Assembly: GCA_964342365.1 (NCBI GenBank)
Contig: CAYFGW010000003.1
Location: forward strand, 1 to 47,478
Length of the DNA: 47,478 nt
Direction of reading: 5' to 3'
Origin: CAXRDE01 sp964342365
GTDB lineage: Bacteria > Cyanobacteriota > Sericytochromatia > UBA7694
The translations under genes and the position numbers were made by a program. The notes under the pieces were generated by a model that was given only the letters and a program-made list of their open reading frames with translations, did no database searches and was not told the DNA's origin. This document shows positions 7,582 through 15,006 of this stretch, one piece after another (the stretch's first letter is position 1; the number at the start of each line of letters is the position of its first letter).

Positions 7582-8586
7582 ATGACAGTACGAATAGGAA
7601 TTAACGGGTTTGGTCGTATTGGTCGTCAGGTTTTCAGAGCGGCTTATGATCATAAGGACATTGAAATCGTGGCCGTCAATGATTTAACAGACTCAGCCAC
7701 ACTGGCACATCTGCTCAAATATGATTCGGTTCACGGCATCTTTCCTGCAGAAGTTAAGGCAGAAGGCGACAATATTTCCGTGGCCGGAGAAACCCTCAAG
7801 GTGCTTTCTGAAAAGGAGCCTGCAAAACTTCCCTGGAAAGATCTTGATGTAGACATCGTGATTGAGTGCACCGGGCGTTTCACGCAGGGTGAACTCGCAG
7901 CACAGCACATTCAGGCAGGGGCTAAAAAAGTAGTCATTAGCGCTCCGGCAAAAGGCGAAGATCTCACGGTGGTACTGGGCGTCAATCACGAACAATACGA
8001 TCCCCAGAAACACCACGTGGTGTCCAACGCTTCATGCACTACCAACTGCCTGGCTCCTGTGGCCAAGGCTCTCAACGACAAATACGGTATCGTTAAAGGT
8101 CTTATGACTACCGTTCATGCTTATACTAACGATCAAAAAATTCTGGATCTGCCCCATAAAGATCTGCGCCGGGCACGGGCGGCAGGCATGTCCATTATTC
8201 CCACCACAACCGGTGCAGCTAAGGCCGTTAGTCTCGTCATCCCCGAACTCAACGGTAAGCTAAACGGTATGGCCATGCGCGTTCCCACCCCGGATGTATC
8301 GGTCGTAGATCTGGTGGTGGAACTGGAAAAAGAAGTCACCGCTGAAGAGATTAATGAAACCTTCAGAAACTTTGCCAAAAATGCACCGGATAATGTGATG
8401 AAGGTCAGTGACGAACCGCTGGTCTCTATTGATTACACTACCTGTCCTTATTCTTCTGTAGTGGATGCAGACTTGACTATGGTGATGGAAGGCAATATGG
8501 CCAAAATCATTTCTTGGTACGACAATGAGTGGGGTTATTCCAATCGGGTTGTCGATCTTGTACGTTATATGGTTTCCAAAATGTAG
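7582..8586 (+). CDS. gap: Glyceraldehyde-3-phosphate dehydrogenase, NAD-type
   Basis: This full-length 334-residue enzyme oxidises glyceraldehyde 3-phosphate to 1,3-bisphosphoglycerate in glycolysis. The N-terminal Rossmann motif is INGFGRIGR, the NAD-selecting Asp is in VNDLTD, and the catalytic Cys is in SNASCTTNC. The segment ILDLPHKDLRRARA resembles the NAD-dependent Geobacillus enzyme, which supports a catabolic NAD form over a Calvin-cycle NADP form. ATG 7582 has GGAG 8 nt upstream. A strong terminator follows at 8617-8649, so the gene is probably monocistronic. Confidence 0.97.
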   Translation: MTVRIGINGFGRIGRQVFRAAYDHKDIEIVAVNDLTDSATLAHLLKYDSVHGIFPAEVKAEGDNISVAGETLKVLSEKEPAKLPWKDLDVDIVIECTGRFTQGELAAQHIQAGAKKVVISAPAKGEDLTVVLGVNHEQYDPQKHHVVSNASCTTNCLAPVAKALNDKYGIVKGLMTTVHAYTNDQKILDLPHKDLRRARAAGMSIIPTTTGAAKAVSLVIPELNGKLNGMAMRVPTPDVSVVDLVVELEKEVTAEEINETFRNFAKNAPDNVMKVSDEPLVSIDYTTCPYSSVVDADLTMVMEGNMAKIISWYDNEWGYSNRVVDLVRYMVSKM

Positions 8587-8616
8587 TTCATAAACCTGAA
8601 CCCTTAAAAATAATAG

Positions 8617-8649
8617 GTGCCCCAAGATTCAAATCCGGGGCACTTTTTT
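8617..8649 (+). terminator. Rho-independent terminator after gap
   Basis: A GTGCCCC (8617-8623) / GGGGCAC (8637-8643) stem with a 13-nt loop is followed by six T residues. It lies 31 bp after the gap stop codon. Confidence 0.9.
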
Positions 8650-8689
8650 ATGGACATTTTAACTTCATTCATGAATTTTCAAAAAAATG

Positions 8690-8719
8690 TTGACAGCCAA
8701 AAGAGGGTTGTGAGATGAT
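8690..8719 (+). promoter_or_regulatory. Promoter of the Hsp20 operon
   Basis: A perfect -35 TTGACA (8690-8695), an 18-bp spacer and a -10 GATGAT (8714-8719) preceded by TG (8711-8712, extended -10) would start transcription near 8726. The CIRCE element begins at 8734, just downstream, where a bound repressor would block elongation or clearance. Confidence 0.55.
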
Positions 8720-8733
8720 AAAACCAACTTAAA

Positions 8734-8760
8734 TTAGCAGTCTTAAAAATAGAGTGCTAA
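8734..8760. promoter_or_regulatory. CIRCE element (HrcA operator)
   Basis: TTAGCAGTC (8734-8742), a 9-nt spacer and GAGTGCTAA (8752-8760) match the CIRCE consensus TTAGCACTC-N9-GAGTGCTAA at 17 of 18 arm positions. HrcA repressor binds such sites and releases on heat shock. It lies 38 bp upstream of the first Hsp20 start. The hrcA gene itself is not in this window. Confidence 0.9.
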
Positions 8761-8798
8761 ACAACAAAACTAGCGAATGCTAAAGGAGATTCAAATTT

Positions 8799-9209
8799 AT
8801 GTTTTGGAGTTTTTCATCCCCTTTTCAGGAAATTGAAAATTTCCGACGTCAGGTTAATGACGTTTTTCAACAGTACAATACTGCACCACAATTCCCCGGT
8901 ATCAATATTTATGAGAGTGCTGAATCAGTAGATATTGTGGCAGAACTTCCCGGCTTTGCGCGCGAAGATTTAGATATCCAACTGGACAATGGTGTTTTGC
9001 ATCTCAAGGGAGAACGCGCCGCTGCAGAAGACAATGAACAGCGTGTTGCTTTACGCAAGGAGCGCTCTCAACACACCTTTGAAAAAAAAATTCAGCTCAC
9101 CACTGAATTTGACGTGGACAATTTGTCTGCTGAACTCAATCACGGTATGCTCACCGTGCGTTTGCCCAAAGCCGCTCGCGCACAGGCCAAGCGTATTGCC
9201 ATTCAATAA
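8799..9209 (+). CDS. Small heat shock protein, Hsp20/alpha-crystallin family
   Basis: This 136-residue protein consists of a short N-terminal region and an alpha-crystallin domain (about residues 40-130). It includes NIYESAESVDIVAELPGFAREDLDI, LHLKGER and the C-terminal L-NHGMLTVRLPKA signature. Such proteins bind unfolding clients as oligomeric ATP-independent chaperones. AAGGAG lies about 11 nt before ATG 8799. It is the first gene of a two-gene operon controlled by CIRCE. No I-x-I/V tail is visible beyond KRIAIQ, which may serve as that anchor (I-A-I). Confidence 0.93.
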   Translation: MFWSFSSPFQEIENFRRQVNDVFQQYNTAPQFPGINIYESAESVDIVAELPGFAREDLDIQLDNGVLHLKGERAAAEDNEQRVALRKERSQHTFEKKIQLTTEFDVDNLSAELNHGMLTVRLPKAARAQAKRIAIQ

Positions 9210-9227
9210 AAGGAAGGATTCAAAATA

Positions 9228-9623
9228 ATGACACAAGCTATTGTTAAAAAAGAAAATACCCAGGCGGTAACAGAAGCACTGATTTCTCCAGAAAACGCGT
9301 ATCGCCCCAATACCAACATTTATCATACGCCAGAAGCCTTTCTCTTTGAGGTGGAGCTTCCCGGCGTGCAACAAGAGGATATTGACTTAGAAATTACGGA
9401 AAAAAATGTCCTGGTGCTCAAGGCCAAAAATAGTTTTACAGCACCGGAGTCCCATACCCCCGTTATTTCACAAATTCGTCACGGCAACTATTATAGAGCC
9501 TTTGAACTGGGAGAGCAGATTGATCGCGAGAGTGTTTCTGCCAAACTGGAATTGGGAGTGCTCAATATTCAAATTGCCAAACAAGAAAAAGCACGACCCA
9601 AACGTATTACCGTTAACATTTAA
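9228..9623 (+). CDS. Second small heat shock protein, Hsp20 family
   Basis: This is a 131-residue alpha-crystallin-domain protein, diverged from its upstream neighbour but with the same landmarks: NIYHTPEAFLFEVELPGVQQEDIDLEI, then LELGVLNIQIAKQEKARPKRITVNI. The C-terminal I-x-V (ITVNI) fits the inter-dimer anchor. It starts 18 bp after the first Hsp20 with AAGGAAGGA upstream, so the two are co-expressed from the CIRCE-controlled promoter and could form mixed oligomers. It converges on the kinase-like gene with a 2-bp gap and no visible terminator between them. Confidence 0.93.
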   Translation: MTQAIVKKENTQAVTEALISPENAYRPNTNIYHTPEAFLFEVELPGVQQEDIDLEITEKNVLVLKAKNSFTAPESHTPVISQIRHGNYYRAFELGEQIDRESVSAKLELGVLNIQIAKQEKARPKRITVNI

Positions 9624-9625
9624 CG

Positions 9626-10120
9626 TTAAATACTGACCCGTTGACGAAGCGCAGCCAGCAGCTGCGCTTCTGTCATTTGGGTACGATCTATACAATCTAC
9701 CTCAGCATAAAGTTGTTTATGTTGAGGACTGTATTCTGTGCGCTTAATTTGTTCAAGAGAACGTTGTTCCTGCCGCGTACCATGAAGATGATGCCATAAC
9801 CAGTGGGCCTCTGCCCAGAGAGCCAGTACGGGAGTGTAAGCCAACAAATCTTGCTCTCGCCGGGTGTAGCAGGCGCTCCACAACGTTCCTGCACCGGTGG
9901 CCACCACGTATTTTTCTGATGCTTCAGACAGCGCGTATAAACAGTCTAAAGAACGTTCTAAAAAACGCTCCGGGCCTCCCATGCGAAAAAAGGTCAGGGC
10001 ATCGGGCGCAACTTCGGTATCTAAGTCCTTGAAAACCACATGGGGGAAAGATGCTGCCAGGCGCTGTCCCCAGTGGGTTTTGCCTACACCCGTGGGTCCA
10101 AGCAGTTGAAGGACTATCAT
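9626..10120 (-). CDS. P-loop kinase related to shikimate kinase
   Basis: This 164-residue protein begins with a Walker A motif (LGPTGVGKT) and continues like shikimate kinase/gluconokinase folds: DLDTEV at the DxD position, GGPERFLERSL where shikimate kinases have GExxFRxxE, and VVATGAGTL in place of the GGG loop. The Arg that binds shikimate is replaced by Leu, and the lid reads GTRQEQRSL. It may phosphorylate something else. Start and upstream stop overlap by 4 bp (ATGA) with the methyltransferase gene, so the two are co-translated. Confidence 0.65.
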   Translation of the reverse strand: MIVLQLLGPTGVGKTHWGQRLAASFPHVVFKDLDTEVAPDALTFFRMGGPERFLERSLDCLYALSEASEKYVVATGAGTLWSACYTRREQDLLAYTPVLALWAEAHWLWHHLHGTRQEQRSLEQIKRTEYSPQHKQLYAEVDCIDRTQMTEAQLLAALRQRVSI

Positions 10121-10848
10121 TTATAAGCACGGAAAAACAGAAAGAGGGGCACCCGTCTGCGTTTATCTAGCAGGGCTTTGTTTTTGAAAAACTGTGGATC
10201 CGGTTCGGACTCTCTGAGATCTTCCACCAGAAACCCCTGTTGTTTCAAAGCCTGAAAATAATGCTCTACCGTGCGATGGTACTTCAGTACGGTTCCGCCC
10301 AGCCAGGAAACGTTCCGTTTACCCGGTTCAAAATACCGATCTACGGCCCAGTCTTTGCGATTGGCTCCTTCTTTCATGCTCATCTGATGGGAGGTAATAA
10401 CCGGATGTTCTACGGAGAATACGAAGTGTCCCCCGGGTTTTAGCGCCTCGAAAATCCGTCCAAACACGGGCCGCACGTCTTCCACGTAATGAAAGGCTAA
10501 CCGTGAAAGAACTACATCATAGGTGGGTTCTGAAGGGTAATCCCAGTTTTCCATAAATCCTTGCTCCACATGCACGTGTTCACCTGTGTTTTTTTGAGCA
10601 AGATCCACCATATTTTGCGAGCCATCGAATCCCGTATACTTGCCTAACCCCTGAGAAAGTAACAGGCTGGCAATTTGTCCATCGCCACAGCCTACGTCCA
10701 ATAAATGTTTACCCGTGAGCTCAGGCAATAATGCCTGAATAATTGGCAGTTCCAGCGTATCGTTGGCACTCGTCTTTTGCTCTCTGCGCTCCAGATATTG
10801 CGAAAACACATCTGAGCGGTCGTAAAAAAAAGCCCCTGCGTCGGCCAT
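10117..10848 (-). CDS. Class I SAM-dependent methyltransferase
   Basis: This 243-residue protein has motif I LLDVGCGDGQIA at about residues 50-61, a motif II acidic residue in YTGFDGS, and LKPGGHFVFSVEHP as post-motif strands, the normal order for class I methyltransferases of the UbiE/Methyltransf_11 type. The substrate is unknown. AAGGGAG lies upstream of ATG 10848. It overlaps the P-loop kinase-like gene by 4 bp, suggesting a two-gene unit. A lipoprotein terminator at 10899-10931 insulates it from the gene upstream. Confidence 0.85.
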   Translation of the reverse strand: MADAGAFFYDRSDVFSQYLERREQKTSANDTLELPIIQALLPELTGKHLLDVGCGDGQIASLLLSQGLGKYTGFDGSQNMVDLAQKNTGEHVHVEQGFMENWDYPSEPTYDVVLSRLAFHYVEDVRPVFGRIFEALKPGGHFVFSVEHPVITSHQMSMKEGANRKDWAVDRYFEPGKRNVSWLGGTVLKYHRTVEHYFQALKQQGFLVEDLRESEPDPQFFKNKALLDKRRRVPLFLFFRAYK

Positions 10849-10898
10849 AAGGTTTTTTCTCCCTTCTTAAAAAACAAATCTAAAACCATTTTTCACGC

Positions 10899-10931
10899 AA
10901 AAAAGCGGGAGATTGAACTCCCGCTTTTTTT
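10899..10931 (-). terminator. Rho-independent terminator after the 10949 lipoprotein
   Basis: The stem GCGGGAG (10905-10911) / CTCCCGC (10918-10924) with a 6-nt loop is flanked by A6 and T7, so it could act on either strand. On the minus strand it follows the lipoprotein stop by about 18 bp. Confidence 0.9.
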
Positions 10932-10948
10932 ATTTATTTTAACGAAAC

Positions 10949-11530
10949 TTATACGCCGTCGTTGGTCACAGTCAGACGTACAGAGGTGCTTTCACGATCG
11001 TCATCACCACGTTGGTAATCGATACGAATCAGATCTTGATCCGTGGGAGCACCGTTAGGAGGCAGCCAGGTGAAAGAAACAGAAGTAGGTGTTATGGCAA
11101 CACCTGAAACTTCCACATTGTTAACAGCAACGCCGTTTTGAATAATTTTAACGGTTGCACCACTGGCAGTAACCTGTAAAGTTGTGTAGTCAGCAATAGC
11201 TCCTAAGCCGGTACCCGCAATATTGAACGTATAACGGAAACGAGGCTGCTGGGTAGCTGTAGCAGAAGTCAGTGTGGTTTCAGCATTGGGGTCTGAGCTG
11301 GCCACAGGAATGGTGGGCTGTTCAGGTTCACCAGGCTCGGGGGTTACCACGGGTGCAGGAGTTCCTGCGGGAGTGGGTGTAGCTTCTGGTTCTGGAGTAG
11401 GTGTGGGCTCAGCGCTTTCCATGGCGGTGGGGGTTGCTGAAGGTTCAGGTGTTCCTGAATCACTGGGGCCGGGGCAGGCGGTCAGTAAAGTGGCTGCTAA
11501 AGCAGCAGTGAGTAAGAGGGTCTTGTTCAT
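10949..11530 (-). CDS. Lipoprotein with Pro/Thr/Glu-rich linker
   Basis: This 193-residue protein has a lipoprotein signal peptide with lipobox LLTAC (Cys 19), then a linker of roughly 55 residues dominated by Pro, Thr, Glu and Ala, then a beta-rich C-terminal domain of about 110 residues with alternating polar and hydrophobic strands. The C-terminal domain may be Ig-like, but I cannot name a family. AAGGAG precedes ATG 11530. The gene has its own promoters (11557-11585 and 11606-11634) and its own terminator, so it is monocistronic. It is probably anchored in the outer or cytoplasmic membrane. Confidence 0.8.
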   Translation of the reverse strand: MNKTLLLTAALAATLLTACPGPSDSGTPEPSATPTAMESAEPTPTPEPEATPTPAGTPAPVVTPEPGEPEQPTIPVASSDPNAETTLTSATATQQPRFRYTFNIAGTGLGAIADYTTLQVTASGATVKIIQNGVAVNNVEVSGVAITPTSVSFTWLPPNGAPTDQDLIRIDYQRGDDDRESTSVRLTVTNDGV

Positions 11531-11556
11531 TTCGGTATCTCCTTGGACTGAAGTGA

Positions 11557-11585
11557 ATGTAAATAGTGGTTTGTAACTTTGTCAA
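11557..11585 (-). promoter_or_regulatory. Candidate promoter of the 10949 lipoprotein gene (proximal)
   Basis: Read on the minus strand: perfect -35 TTGACA (11580-11585), 17-bp spacer, weak -10 TTACAT (11557-11562). It lies 27 bp before the ATG. Confidence 0.4.
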
Positions 11586-11605
11586 ATCTTTTTGAAAACT
11601 AATCA

Positions 11606-11634
11606 ATTATACCTGAATTTATAACAGGCGTCAT
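11606..11634 (-). promoter_or_regulatory. Candidate promoter of the 10949 lipoprotein gene (distal)
   Basis: Read on the minus strand: -35 ATGACG (11629-11634), 17-bp spacer, perfect -10 TATAAT (11606-11611). The spacer is itself an interrupted inverted repeat (CCTG, 9 nt, CAGG), which might be a regulator site. Confidence 0.45.
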
Positions 11635-11660
11635 AATGATTCTAAGTAGGGGGACGATCT

Positions 11661-12512
11661 TTAACCTTGATTTGTTCCCCCTTCCAGCAATTTTATTTGC
11701 TGTTTTGCGGTTTCAATAAATTGCTGCGACTGTTTTTTGGCTTCAGCAAGCTCCAGATAACGTTTCCAGTGCACAAGTGAATCCGCAGGAGCGGTCTTTT
11801 GCTCCAGCTGAGCCAGATTCAAAAGCGCACTGAGGTGTTCAGGATTATGCTTAAGCGCCTTTTTATAATATCCCATGGCAATATCCGGCTGGTTACGTTT
11901 GTCAAAAATACTGCCCAGACTGAAACTTGCATTAGCGTGTTTGGGCTGGTTTTCCAGAACGCGGCGATAGTAAAGCTCTGCCTGATTATAATCTTTTTGG
12001 CGTTCTGCAACCGTGCCCGCATTATAGTTCCAGTCCACGTTCTTGGGATTTTTTTCCGCCAGTTCCTGCAACCATTCCATGGCTAAATCTATCTGATTGG
12101 TTTGATAGGCCAATAAAGCCGCTCTGTTTTTAAATTCGTAGCGATCCGGAAATTTTGCAATGCCTTCTTTGTACCAGTCCATGGCTTTCTCAGTTTGGTT
12201 TTGCCTCTGGTAACACAAGGTACCCAGATCGTACATTTCAAAATAATCAATCTTGGCTTCAAGAGCCTGTTGAATATACTGAGTGCACTTGGCAAATTGC
12301 CCGGTATATCCATAGGTAAGCCCTAATTTGGCATAGAGATTGGGGTTATCAAACTGCTCTGCCAATAGCTGCTCATAAACAGGAAGAGCTTCCTCGTAGC
12401 GTTCTTCCGCAAAAGCCGTACTGGCTTCGGTGAATAATTTATCGGGATTGGTTTGATTACAACTCATCAGTAAACAGAAAACAGCAAAGGCCAACAAAAA
12501 TTTAGAATTCAT
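11661..12512 (-). CDS. TPR-repeat lipoprotein
   Basis: This 283-residue protein starts with a lipoprotein signal (lipobox LLMSC, Cys 18) and continues as about six tetratricopeptide repeats, recognisable by the spacing of A/G/Y/P residues (for example EERYEEALPVYEQLL, then KYALAEP-like helices such as AMGYYKKALKHNPEHLSALLNL). It ends with a basic helix. TPR lipoproteins act as scaffolds at the envelope, for example in outer-membrane or pilus assembly. Its start lies inside the 3' end of the next upstream gene (11-bp overlap), making it the last gene of a three-lipoprotein operon. Confidence 0.88.
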   Translation of the reverse strand: MNSKFLLAFAVFCLLMSCNQTNPDKLFTEASTAFAEERYEEALPVYEQLLAEQFDNPNLYAKLGLTYGYTGQFAKCTQYIQQALEAKIDYFEMYDLGTLCYQRQNQTEKAMDWYKEGIAKFPDRYEFKNRAALLAYQTNQIDLAMEWLQELAEKNPKNVDWNYNAGTVAERQKDYNQAELYYRRVLENQPKHANASFSLGSIFDKRNQPDIAMGYYKKALKHNPEHLSALLNLAQLEQKTAPADSLVHWKRYLELAEAKKQSQQFIETAKQQIKLLEGGTNQG

Positions 12513-12876
12513 TTAAGAAAATCACCTTATAGTTCTGGCCTTTTTTTTCTAGACGCGCCACGTAATCGGAGGCCCGAAAATTCATCTGTTCTCCCCGCTT
12601 GATATTTTTAAAATCTTCCGTATCGTTCCAGTGCACCATGTAGGTGGTGCCATCTAGTGTAATAAAGTTAGCGTCCATGCTGCCGTAATTAAGCTCGGGT
12701 TTGGCTTCACCTTCCAGTTTGCGTTTATCGATCAAAGCCACCCGGGTGTTGGCTTCGGTATTAAAGTCGGTGATTTTAGCCTTGCCCCGATCTGCACCTT
12801 TTGTCTCAAAAGAGACTTCGGCCTGACAGGCCGTGAGTGCAAACAGGCAAAAAAAGCTGATCAAAAAATGTCTCAT
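12502..12876 (-). CDS. Small lipoprotein of unknown function
   Basis: This 124-residue protein has a lipoprotein signal with lipobox ALTAC (Cys 17) and a mature part of about 107 residues with strand-like segments (FITLDGTTYMVHW, MNFRASDYVARLEKKGQNYKVIFL). I recognise no family. It sits between the NHL-repeat lipoprotein (6-bp gap) and the TPR lipoprotein (11-bp overlap), so the three proteins are probably made together and may act in one envelope complex. Confidence 0.75.
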   Translation of the reverse strand: MRHFLISFFCLFALTACQAEVSFETKGADRGKAKITDFNTEANTRVALIDKRKLEGEAKPELNYGSMDANFITLDGTTYMVHWNDTEDFKNIKRGEQMNFRASDYVARLEKKGQNYKVIFLNEF

Positions 12877-12882
12877 AATAAA

Positions 12883-14271
12883 CTACTTTTTAACCTCCAG
12901 ACGGCGAAAACGTCTGTGTTCCACATCATAAACGATTAAATTTCCGTCTGGGTCAAACTCCATTGTCGCAGGATCTAACTCAGCACTCAGGGGATTAATG
13001 AGGGAATCTACCATTCTACTCTTACGACCGTTGCCCACCAGGTTTTGAACGCGCAATTCACTTCCTTCTAAAAAGGTACGACGCACCCGTAAATTCCCGC
13101 GGTCAATAAAATAAAGCTGCCCGTCCGGGCCAAAGGTAAGATCCTGAGGTTTATTCAAATGCACCAGATCCGCTCTGAAATTATCACCGTTATAACCCGC
13201 CTGACCGCTGCCAATATAGCGATCAATTTTGTCGTTGGCAATCCGCCGAATGGTGTTAGAGTCACTAGAAAAATAAATGGCGTCGTTTTGATCCACAGTC
13301 AGGTACGTGGGACGATCCAGACGAGCTTCTCGCGCCGGTCCACCATCGCCTTCAGTATCTCCCAGGGGTTCAAAAGAAGGATTGTCATCTTCATCTTCTA
13401 CGCGGGTATCCTGAATATATTGCCCTGCTACCGTAATCAGCTTCCCGTCAGGGGTAATTTTACGCAGTAAATGATTACCGGTATCCGTGAAATATATATT
13501 GCCTTTTGAATCCACGGTCACATCCGTAGGCTGCTTGATCTGGGCTTCCGTGGCATCACGATCGCCGTTATAACCTGCTGCACCCGTACCTGCCAGAACT
13601 TTTACGTCATAGTTTTCCATATCTATTTCAAGAATCTGATGGGTAGATTGACGGGCAAGATAAAATCGCTGACGGTTGGCGTCATAAACCATGCCTGTAT
13701 TTTGCTGAAGGCCGGTTTTTCTGTCCCAGTAAAGGCGGTACGTAATATCCCCCTGATTCGTTGTAGAGCGAACAATTTCAGGCGTTACTTCTCCCAGAAC
13801 TCCCGCCGTACCGTTCAAAATAAAGATACGCTTATCAGGGGTTACATCAATAGCACTAAGACCACTGGAAAACGGCGTTTCATCAGCCTGTTCTCCGGTT
13901 TTCGCCCTCCCGTCTTCGCCGCTGCCCGCCAGTAACTTAAAACGCTCAAATTCCAGCAGAGGTAGCAGAGTAGTCTCTGGCGTGGGAGCTTCACTCGGTG
14001 TCGCTGTAGGGGAAACCGTTGGTTCAGGAGTGGGAGTTGCTGCAGGTGTGGGTTGTACTGTAGGTTGCCCTGAGGGAGAAATCACAGGGGCCGGTGTGGG
14101 AGCCGCGGTCGGTGTGGATGTGGGCGTGGCACTCGCCAGAGGAGTTGGTGAGGGTGTGGACTCACTGGTGGGAGATACCGCCGGGAGCTCGGTTTCGTTG
14201 GTCGCAGGAGGTTGGCAGGCGGATACTCCTACCAACACGCTAAGGGCGATGAGTGATTGTTTTAACATCAT
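12883..14271 (-). CDS. NHL-repeat lipoprotein (six-bladed beta-propeller)
   Basis: This 462-residue protein has a lipoprotein signal with lipobox VSAC (about Cys 19), a low-complexity Pro/Thr/Ser/Ala linker of about 80 residues, then about six NHL-type blades. Clear blades read KQPTDVTVDSKGNIYFTDTGNHLLRKI split over the family pattern, DRPTYLTVDQNDAIYFSSDSN, NKPQDLTFGPDGQLYFIDRGN and EFDPDGNLIVYDVEHRRFRRL. NHL propellers bind proteins or carbohydrate at surfaces. It is the first gene of a three-lipoprotein operon. The linker explains why the opposite strand here shows a long Gly/Val-rich open frame. Confidence 0.88.
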   Translation of the reverse strand: MMLKQSLIALSVLVGVSACQPPATNETELPAVSPTSESTPSPTPLASATPTSTPTAAPTPAPVISPSGQPTVQPTPAATPTPEPTVSPTATPSEAPTPETTLLPLLEFERFKLLAGSGEDGRAKTGEQADETPFSSGLSAIDVTPDKRIFILNGTAGVLGEVTPEIVRSTTNQGDITYRLYWDRKTGLQQNTGMVYDANRQRFYLARQSTHQILEIDMENYDVKVLAGTGAAGYNGDRDATEAQIKQPTDVTVDSKGNIYFTDTGNHLLRKITPDGKLITVAGQYIQDTRVEDEDDNPSFEPLGDTEGDGGPAREARLDRPTYLTVDQNDAIYFSSDSNTIRRIANDKIDRYIGSGQAGYNGDNFRADLVHLNKPQDLTFGPDGQLYFIDRGNLRVRRTFLEGSELRVQNLVGNGRKSRMVDSLINPLSAELDPATMEFDPDGNLIVYDVEHRRFRRLEVKK

Positions 14272-14353
14272 AGATCCTCGTTTTTATCTCATCAACTAAC
14301 GTATGATAAGATGGTTTTCTTTTAAGTTTAGCGCAGAGGCGGAACAATATTCA

Positions 14354-14860
14354 GTGAAATATACGCTTTTTACGGCCATTTACCTCATGTGGGCACTGAT
14401 GGGCGGCTGTTCTGACACAGAAACCCCCACCAGAGGCCCGGATTCCGCAGCGGAATCTTCGGCAGCGGCAGTCACAACCGCAAGTACAGGCAAACTCTAC
14501 CCACTGAGCCTGTCTTCAAAAACCATTCAGGTGGAATTGGCATGTACGCCCGCAGAACAAAGTAAGGGACTCATGTTCCGCGAAAGTCTCCCATCGGACC
14601 AGGGCATGTTGTTTATTTTTCAACGGAAACAGACGCTGGCATTCTGGATGAAGAATACGTTGATTCCTCTGGATATAGGTTATTTTGATCAAAGTGGAAC
14701 CCTGGTAGATATTCAAACCATGATGGCCAATACCACACAGACCTACCCCTCTAAGGTTCCAGCCCAATACGCTCTTGAAATGAACGCAGGATGGTTCGCT
14801 GAGAACGGCATTGCTGAAGGTTTGCAAATCGCCCTACCAGATTGCCCTGAGAAGCGCTGA
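14354..14860 (+). CDS. DUF192 domain lipoprotein
   Basis: This roughly 168-residue protein has a lipoprotein signal (KYTLFTAIYLMWALMGGC), a short Thr/Ser/Ala linker and a DUF192 domain with the hallmark pieces KGLMFRESLPSDQGMLFIF, FWMKNTLIPLDIGYFD and a final G-I-A-E-G strand. DUF192 proteins are small beta-barrel envelope proteins of unknown function. I chose GTG 14354 because it gives a normal basic-plus-hydrophobic signal; an ATG at 14303 would add 17 polar residues. The gene is divergent from the NHL lipoprotein. Confidence 0.85.
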   Translation: MKYTLFTAIYLMWALMGGCSDTETPTRGPDSAAESSAAAVTTASTGKLYPLSLSSKTIQVELACTPAEQSKGLMFRESLPSDQGMLFIFQRKQTLAFWMKNTLIPLDIGYFDQSGTLVDIQTMMANTTQTYPSKVPAQYALEMNAGWFAENGIAEGLQIALPDCPEKR

Positions 14861-15006
14861 TCCCTTAGAATAAGCTCAGGAGCCTGTAGTCTGTCTCACA
14901 GACAAAATTTGTGAGTTTCTTCTATGATGACATGTATCGGTGCTGAGCTGTCGGAGCGTTGTAATTGTATTTTGGAATTGATTTGCTTTTAAGGAATAGG
15001 TTTTAC

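Noticed and set aside
13982..14299. Gly/Val-rich frame on the plus strand, and a similar one at 11274-11576
   Set aside because: Both are reverse-strand images of Pro/Thr/Ser-rich linkers in the lipoproteins.
14861..15006. Short hairpins (GTCTG/CAGAC and CTCACA/TGTGAG) between the DUF192 gene and amiC
   Set aside because: Stems of 5-6 bp that exclude each other, with no T-run; too weak to call a terminator or riboswitch.
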